Assembly: GCA_963711035.1 (NCBI GenBank)
Contig: CAVQCN010000001.1
Span: 1,054,001-1,118,000 of the forward strand
DNA: 64,000 nt
DNA from: WHTK01 sp963711035
Lineage (GTDB): Bacteria; Chloroflexota; Dehalococcoidia; DSTF01; WHTK01
Direction: 5' to 3'
Shown: one piece after another, positions 57,938 to 64,000 of the stretch
How positions within the stretch are numbered: position 1 is the first letter of the stretch
Layout: every line of letters begins with the position of its first letter
Notes under the pieces: model-generated
What the model saw: only the letters and a program-made list of their open reading frames with translations
What the model was told of the DNA's origin: nothing
The model's database searches: none
Translations under genes and position numbers: made by a program

Positions 57938-60900
57938 GTGCCCCGGCCTGTACAGAATCAGGTCGTCGAGGTATCTGGCAGGATGAAGGGTCGCCGGCGT
58001 CGGCGTAACCGGGTTGATGACGTAGCAGCAGACCATGAACCGCTGGTCGGCCGCCGGACCGGGTCGTCTCCTGAGCCCGCGCTCGACCTGATGCGAAAGC
58101 TGCAGACGGGTCTGGGTAACGCGGCCTTCATGCGTCTCTTTGACGAGCCGGAACCTGACCAGGGGAATGGGGCGAAGGGACCATCGCCCACGATCATGCG
58201 CACTCTCGGGAACCGGGGGGCTGGGCACATACAGGCCTCGCCGGCGACCCTGCTGCAGCGGCAGCCTGCCGCCGAAGCGAAGGCGCCTGCCGCAACTCAG
58301 GCTCCGCGAGCCGAAGACATTGTCCAGGCCAGGTATCCCCAACTCGTGTCTGCTATGAAGCCCGGCGACTTCAAAGCGATCCAGGACATGATCGACTGGC
58401 GCCTGGGCGGCCAGCATCTCAACCAGGAGATCGCGGATTTCGACAAAAGGGAGCGGCAGAAGCAGGAGCGCGCGGGCTGGGCGGAACCTGGCTCGAACTC
58501 CTACCAGTTCACTAGCGCGTACCAGGACAAACTGGAGCGACTGCAGCATAAACGGAAGGATCCGCCAAAGATCGACCGGATCGAGCTCGACACTACGAAG
58601 CTGATCGATCGCGGCATCCTCGATCCTCAGCCCTGGAATGTTGCCGCCGAGAAAGACTTCCGTGAGCGCTGGGTGGTCAAGCTGGCATCCGTGCCCACCG
58701 TGCTCGACCTGACGGGCAAATATCCCATCGAAGACGGCTTTCGCGGACCATTCTGGAACGGGGTCGCCCTTCCCACCGAAGGCGGCCTCATCACCTGGAA
58801 GAAGCTCCTCGAGTTGGAGCAAGCGGGCGACGATTACCAGAAGACGGTGCGATACGGGCCCTTCGTGAAGGCCGTACTCGATGCCTTCGGGAAGGTCACC
58901 AGCCTGCTCGGCACGTTCTCGGACGAGTACAACTTCGAGGTCGACCGGAAGTCGGAGTTCCGTCACGTCAGCTGGGTTGCCGAGCACCTGAGCAGCGAAA
59001 TCGACTTCAATGCGGCCGCCAAGTTCTTGCCCAAGGGCAAGAGCTTCAGCGACATGACGCCGTACGAAATCATCGAGTTCCTGGACGGCCTCACCGAGGA
59101 CCAGATGAAGCAGGTCGCCACCAGAGTCCTGCCCGCCTGGGAAGACTATATGAAGCTCGAAAAGCACTGGAACTCGATCAGTGCGGCCCTGGACGGCGGG
59201 AAATACGAAGCCGGTTTGATGGCCATCTCCAGCCTGGCGGACGAAATCGAGTGGAACCTCTACAAGGTGCGCGGCTACCACGCCCGCACCGTCGAGGGCG
59301 CCTCCGTCGCGGTCAAAGGCCTCATCGTGGTGCGGGAGGCGTGTCATCTCGCGGTGACGGTCATGGGCGGCATGGTCGGCGGCAAGGTGGTGGAAGGCGG
59401 GTCGCGGCTTGCGGGCGTGGCGCTCGGCTCCGCGGGGCGTCGGCGACCTTCACGATGGTGGACCAGATCGCGGAGGGCGATCACAATCCGGGCTCGGTTC
59501 TCCGCAAGGGCGGCAAGGACGCGCTCGTCACCTTCATTACCACCTACATCGGCGGCGGCCTGGCAGAAAAATTCAAGGTGGCGCTGGACGCCCGCCTGGT
59601 GGAGTACTTCCCGAAGCTCGGCGAGGGAGCCCGCGAGCTCATAGCTGCGCGACTTGCCGATGTTACATCCGGCGCCCTCACGGCGCCGGTAAACATCGTC
59701 GTCGACGGCATGCTCGGAGGTGATTGGCCATCCAGCGCCGAAGACCTGGCCGGGCGGGTTGCGCATGCCGCGGCCATCCAGGCGTTGATGGGGCAGATGA
59801 CCGCGAGCATCTTTGGCCAAGCGGCGCCTGAACCCGGCGTCGAGCCGCCCGGGAAGCAGCCGGCCGCAGAAGGGCAGGCCGGCGAAGGTGCGACCGAAGC
59901 GCCGGTTGATCCTGCAGCAGTGGGCAAGGCAGCCGCAGAGGTGGGCCATGCGAAGACGGACGCCGCCGGGCCGGCTGAGGCAGGCCCCGCCGTCGGCGGA
60001 GAGGCGCTCGCGCCGCCCCGGGCGACGCAGGCTGCTCTGCCTCCGGCGCCGGCGAACGCCGAGATCGTAAGCATCGACCGCACAAAGCCCCTCTCAGCAT
60101 CCGGCGATGCGGGAGCGCTATCTCGCACTTTCGAGCACTTCGGGGTTTTCGAGGCGCGTATCAGGACGCCTCAGGGAGAGGTCGATTGCGTCGTCAAACT
60201 TCTCCCCAAGAGCAAAGCCACGTTTTTCGCCTCAGAGATGGAGGGGGCTCGAGCTGCGGCGGCAACGGGCATCGGGCCGCCATTCTACGGCGAGGTCGAA
60301 ATCAGCGACGGGTTCGGCTTTGCCATGGGCAAGGCCGCTGGCGCGTTCCCAGAGTACCTCGACCCGAGCGCCAAACCAGGCAAGCCCGGATACGCCGAGG
60401 CCAAAGCGGAGTACGAGGGCGCCCGGCAGGCGATAAACGAGAAGACGCCACAAGACGTGCGGAACTACGGGGATGAGCTTCTCCGGCTCGGCTACTACAC
60501 CGACGGCGATCTGCAGGGGCTGGTTGGGCCCGACGGACGCTGGACGCCTATCGATTTTTCTAGCGTCAAACCACTTCCGGGAGATCCGGTGCAGCGCGTT
60601 GTCATGGAGGCCAAACACCAAAAGGCGATCGGCGCGCAGGCCGGAAGGCTGGAGGCGATCCGGGCGGAGGAGGCGGCAGTTCGAGGGCCTTCACCCACAT
60701 CAGCTGCCGGCGGCGGTCCTGAGGGCCCGGCCACCCCGAGCGCTGCGGTCGAGGGGCCAACGTCCACGGGAGGAGGCCCGCAAGGACCAGCGCCCGCCGG
60801 CGGTGGCGGTCCTGAACCACCCGGCGGTGAACCTACGGCTGTCACCGGGCCACCGGCGCCAGCGCCGTTGGAGCTGGGGCCGAACGAGCTTGGAGGCTTC

Positions 60901-61446
60901 TGTGCCGAGCTTTTCCGGCGGCCGGTTCGTCCAATGAGCGGCAAGGCGACCTTCCACCAGTCGTGGGGCGAGTACGAGGCCGGCTTCAAATCGCGCTGGC
61001 CGAACGAACGTGTGCCGAGCGGCGGCTACTACGACCCGAACTCGGGCGAGCTTCACGTGTCGCCAATCGGGAGCATTCGCGAGACGATCCACGAGGCGGT
61101 CCACAAAGTGGCGGACGAAACCTTCCCGCACGGTCGCGAGCTTCTGGGGGACTACCTGGACGAAGGCATCACCGAGTGGGTCATGCGCGACCGGCTGGGC
61201 CGCTCGATGGTGCCGCACGCGTACGACCCGAACGTGGAGTTCGTCGATTTCCTCATGGGCCGCCTCGGCCGGGCTCCAGTCGAGAATGCCGTCTTGCATG
61301 GCGATTTTGTTGGCCTGAAGGCCGCGGTCAGGAGAGCCGTAGGCAGCGAAGGACGGACATTCGAGGTCTTTCGTCTGCTCAGGCTCATGGGAATACACGG
61401 CGACTCTGCCTTGGAAGGCCGTATCCGGCAACTGCTCGGCGGTTAG
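57938..61446 (+). CDS. Large multidomain toxin/effector-like protein, split by a 1-base shift at about 59434-59437
   Basis: The frame from GTG 57938 (ATG 57983 is also possible) runs to 59644; its sense continues after a G run at 59434-59437 in the next frame to 61446, giving about 1,170 residues once one G is restored. N-terminal 'LGN' motifs (LQTGLGNAAFMRLF, IMRTLGNRGAGHIQ, SPATLLQRQP) resemble the leader of extracellular contractile injection-system cargo. Residues about 115-470 are helical; a Gly-rich stretch (VMGGMVGGKVVEGG) lies near 480. After an Ala/Pro linker a kinase-like domain spans about 700-880 (CVVKLLPK Lys near 754, DGDLQGLV, TPIDFSSV). The end is an HEXXH domain, HEAVH at about 1052-1056 with DEGITEW about 20 residues later. 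The role is inferred. Confidence 0.7.
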
Positions 61447-61463
61447 CCCCCGCCGCATGAACA

Positions 61464-61490
61464 GCGAGCCGCCCGAGGGGCGGCTCTTTC
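61464..61490 (+). terminator. Intrinsic terminator after the toxin-like gene
   Basis: GAGCCGCC-CGAGG-GGCGGCTC followed by TTTC. It lies 18 bp after the stop at 61446. Confidence 0.8.
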
Positions 61491-61621
61491 ATGCCCCGGT
61501 CGGTAACGTTCGGCAGCACTGACGGGCACCCTGGCTTCGCCTGAACCTCGGATCGTCGTGCGACAAGGCGCCGGAACTGCGATACCGTGGGGTCAAGGAG
61601 TAGGAAGGGCCGTATCTTCCG

Positions 61622-62947
61622 ATGGACACCGTAAGCGCCGCTCGCAGTCTCATGGGGCTCTCACTGGCGTTCCATATCTCCTTCACGGCGCTCGGCATCG
61701 GCATACCTTTCCTGCTGTTGCTGGCCGAAGGCCTGGGGCTCCTGACCGGTAACGATATGTACCGCGTCATGGCTCGCCGTTGGACGAGAGTTGCGGCGGT
61801 GCTGTTCGCGATCGGCGCGGTGTCAGGCACGATCCTCTCGTTCGAGTTCGGCCTGTTGTGGTCGCCCTTCATGCAGCGGTGGGGCCAGGTTTTCGGTTTC
61901 CCCTTCGCGCTCGAAGGGTTCGCTTTTTTCACCGAGGCGATCTTCCTCGGCATCTACGCGTTCGGCTGGAACCGCCTGACGCCCTTCGTCCACTGGCTGG
62001 TCACGATACCGATCGCGGTGAGCTCGGCTGCGTCGGCGTTCTTCGTGATCAGCGCCAACGCCTGGATGAATCATCCCGAAGGGTTCGATCTCGTGGGCGG
62101 CAAGATCACCAACGTCAACGTCCTCGATGCGATGTTCAACGCAGCCCTGCCATACGAGTTCGTTCACGGCACCATGGCGTCGTACGTGGCGACCGGCTTC
62201 GCGATGGCGGGCATCTACGCACTGGCGATGCTGCGAGGAGACCGGTCTGACTACAACCGCCGCGCCCTCCTGCTGACGTTGGCGGTCGGTGCTCTGGCGA
62301 TCCCGCTCCAGATCGCCAGCGGTGATCTGAGCGGCAAGTTCGTGGCCGAGAATCAGCCGGTCAAGTTCGCAGCGATGGAGGGACAGTTCGAGACGGAGAA
62401 GGGTGCGCCGGAGCGGATTGGCGGCATACCGGACCCGGGCAGCGGCCAGACCCGTTACGCTATCGAGATCCCAAAGCTCGGCTCCTTTCTGGCTCACGGC
62501 AACTTCAATGCCGAGGTGCAGGGCCTCAACAGCTTTCCTCAAGATGTTCGTCCTGACCCGCGGTTGGTCCACATCCCGTTCCAGATCATGGTCGGGTGCG
62601 GCTTTCTGATGCTGTTCGTCTCGTGGGGCTTCTTCGCGCTTGCGGCCTTGAAGCGAGCGTTGCCCCTGAACCGCACGATGTTGCGATTGCTCGTCCTGTC
62701 TCTTCCGCTGGGCTTCGTGGCGCTGGAAATGGGCTGGTTCGTGACTGAGTTCGGCCGCCAGCCCTGGATCGTCTGGCAAGTGATGCGAGTGCAGGACGCC
62801 GCAACGCCGCAGTCGGGCGTCGTCTACCTGCTCATCATCTTTTCGCTGGTGTACGTGGCGCTCACGGCGGGCCTGATTCTCGTGCTCCTGCTGCCCGACT
62901 TCCTGAGCGGGTTGCGTGGTCGTAGGGAGGCGCACGTTGGCGCTTGA
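61622..62947 (+). CDS. cydA: Cytochrome bd ubiquinol oxidase subunit I
   Basis: 441 residues with nine membrane helices. LMGLSLAFHISFTALGIGIPF provides the heme b595 ligand His18; YEFVHGTMASYVATGF carries the heme b558 His; WGQVFGFPFALEGFAFFTEAIFLGIYAFGW is the conserved helix pair; and FVALEMGWFVTEFGRQPWIVW is the GRQPW signature. The Q-loop (about residues 230-300) is of the short type found in cyanide-insensitive oxidases. Reduces O2 to water from quinol. Start ATG 61622. Confidence 0.96.
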   Translation: MDTVSAARSLMGLSLAFHISFTALGIGIPFLLLLAEGLGLLTGNDMYRVMARRWTRVAAVLFAIGAVSGTILSFEFGLLWSPFMQRWGQVFGFPFALEGFAFFTEAIFLGIYAFGWNRLTPFVHWLVTIPIAVSSAASAFFVISANAWMNHPEGFDLVGGKITNVNVLDAMFNAALPYEFVHGTMASYVATGFAMAGIYALAMLRGDRSDYNRRALLLTLAVGALAIPLQIASGDLSGKFVAENQPVKFAAMEGQFETEKGAPERIGGIPDPGSGQTRYAIEIPKLGSFLAHGNFNAEVQGLNSFPQDVRPDPRLVHIPFQIMVGCGFLMLFVSWGFFALAALKRALPLNRTMLRLLVLSLPLGFVALEMGWFVTEFGRQPWIVWQVMRVQDAATPQSGVVYLLIIFSLVYVALTAGLILVLLLPDFLSGLRGRREAHVGA

Positions 62948-63938
62948 AGTGCTCGCCGCTGCCGTCCTGTTCGTAGGCCTGGCGGCCTACGCGATGTTTG
63001 GCGGCGCGGACTTCGGCGGCGGTTTCTGGACCGCGGTGTCCTTCGGACCGCGGGCGTCGGCGCGTCGCGAGGCGATCTTCCGGGCGATGGGACCGGTCTG
63101 GGAGACGAACCACGTGTGGCTGATCCTGGTACTGGTCGTGCTCTGGACGGCCTTCCCGCCCGTGTTCGCTGCCATTTTCGAGTCGCTGTTCTTGCCCCTA
63201 AGCGTGGCCTTGCTCGGGATCGTCTTCCGGGGGGCCGCGTTCGCCTTTCGTCACTACGAGTACCATCCTGAGGCCGGTCTTCCGGTAACCGGACTCGTCT
63301 TCTCGGTCGCGAGCTTGATCACGCCGCTGGCGATGGGGACTGCCGTCGGCGCCGTGGCCAACGGGACTGTGACGGTCGGTGGTCCAAGTCAGGGCATGTT
63401 CGAGGCGTGGCTGCATCCCTTCCCTCTCGCCTGTGGACTCATCGGTGTGGCGATCTGCGCCTTCTTGACCCCGTTTTACATGCTGGTGCGGACCTTCGGC
63501 GATTTGCGAGAGGACTTCCGCGACATGGCCGTTGCCGGCAGTCTCGGGCTCGGCGGCCTGACTACGCTCGCGATGATCATCGCGGCAATCTGGTCGTCGG
63601 ACTTTGCCGGTCGCCTGGTACACCCGGGTCCGCTCGTCTTCATAGCAATCGCGGTCGCCCTGGGCCTCGCGTCGCTGGCCGTGCTCTGGCGCCGGCTCTA
63701 CGGTCTGGCGCCTCCTGTCGCTGCCGCCACCATCGCTGCCGTGCTTGCTGCCTGGGCTGCGGCGCAGTACCCGTACATCGTGCTGCCCAGCACCCGCATC
63801 AGCGACGTGGCGGCGACCGATGCAACGCTGGAGGCGTTCCTGATCGCATTGCCGATCGGGGCCGTCATCCTCATTCCATCCCTGTTCTGGCTGTTCTCCC
63901 TGTTCGGGAGTACTCCTGTCGACGACATTTCTTCCTGA
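62937..63938 (+). CDS. cydB: Cytochrome bd ubiquinol oxidase subunit II
   Basis: 333 residues from TTG 62937 with GGGAGG (about 62925-62930) upstream; the frame overlaps the cydA end by 11 bp, so translation is probably coupled. Family signatures are FVGLAAYAMFGGADFGGGFW, GPVWETNHVWLILVLVVLWTAFP, FRGAAFAFRHY and TPFYMLVRTFGDLREDFR. Eight to nine membrane helices with no heme ligands, as expected. Partner of the preceding subunit. No CydX-like small subunit is visible in the remaining 60 bp of the window. Confidence 0.95.
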   Translation: MALEVLAAAVLFVGLAAYAMFGGADFGGGFWTAVSFGPRASARREAIFRAMGPVWETNHVWLILVLVVLWTAFPPVFAAIFESLFLPLSVALLGIVFRGAAFAFRHYEYHPEAGLPVTGLVFSVASLITPLAMGTAVGAVANGTVTVGGPSQGMFEAWLHPFPLACGLIGVAICAFLTPFYMLVRTFGDLREDFRDMAVAGSLGLGGLTTLAMIIAAIWSSDFAGRLVHPGPLVFIAIAVALGLASLAVLWRRLYGLAPPVAAATIAAVLAAWAAAQYPYIVLPSTRISDVAATDATLEAFLIALPIGAVILIPSLFWLFSLFGSTPVDDISS

Positions 63939-64000
63939 CGCCGGACCGCCGGTGAGCGGCTGGGTCTCCATTCAGCGTGCGTCACTGTCGACGCCTTGAT

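Overview
The window is a high-GC bacterial chromosome segment, most likely from an uncultured Chloroflexota lineage (Dehalococcoidia or Thermomicrobia-like). This is inferred from the gene mix rather than a marker phylogeny: many flavin/F420 luciferase-like monooxygenases, threonine/proline-rich secreted proteins with 'TPTATPT'-type tracts, a sortase pair with a PPNTG-type substrate, an HD-domain/LuxR regulator and a CopC-CopD-cytochrome c fusion.

Layout. 1-18.3 kb is housekeeping: dnaE (cut by the left edge), a copper/cytochrome block, a NifU-like protein, aspartokinase, homoserine kinase, two tandem Bcp peroxiredoxins, an NAD-dependent epimerase, a TlpA-like thioredoxin, UppP and small hypotheticals. 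18.5-23.7 kb is a nitrogen-assimilation cluster: type II glutamine synthetase, PII, Amt, an atypical orphan OmpR-type regulator and a divergent type I glutamine synthetase. The amt upstream region carries a three-half-site element with the spacing of an actinobacterial GlnR box, and the regulator/glnA divergent promoter carries two two-half-site versions. 23.7-27.7 kb holds a MITE-like repeat, a structured leader, a disrupted cell-surface protein and two sortases. 27.8-28.9 kb is a two-subunit TPP decarboxylase, followed by tRNA-Ser(CGA).

29.0-41.0 kb looks like a 12-kb genomic island. It starts in the tRNA-Ser gene with a decayed tyrosine integrase and ends at a second copy of the tRNA 3' end. 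Its cargo is stress- and ion-related: a P3A-type H+-ATPase, a universal stress protein, a BON-domain protein, a GlsB/YeaQ membrane protein, an Ala-rich repeat protein, a VIT1-like transporter and a two-domain rhodanese. In the rhodanese the catalytic Cys codon is UGA while the conserved C-terminus continues in frame, making it a candidate selenoprotein. 41.3-52.5 kb is a catabolic region (P450, luciferase-like monooxygenases, hydrolase, intradiol dioxygenase, EthD protein, aldo-keto reductase, SnoaL-like proteins, HD-GYP/LuxR regulator). 52.6-57.1 kb holds DedA, a YkgJ-type Cys-cluster protein, a LOG-like protein, a beta-CASP metallo-hydrolase and an aquaporin. 57.9-61.4 kb is one very large multidomain toxin/effector-like gene split by a 1-base shift: N-terminal 'LGN' motifs like those of injection-system cargo, a Gly-rich segment, a kinase-like domain and a C-terminal HEXXH domain. 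cydAB closes the window.

Several conserved genes are broken by single-base indels, some in G or C runs (CopD-cytochrome c, SnoaL pair, aspartokinase, decarboxylase beta subunit, surface protein, large toxin). Consensus sequence errors are therefore likely, and these breaks should not be read as true pseudogenes without checking.
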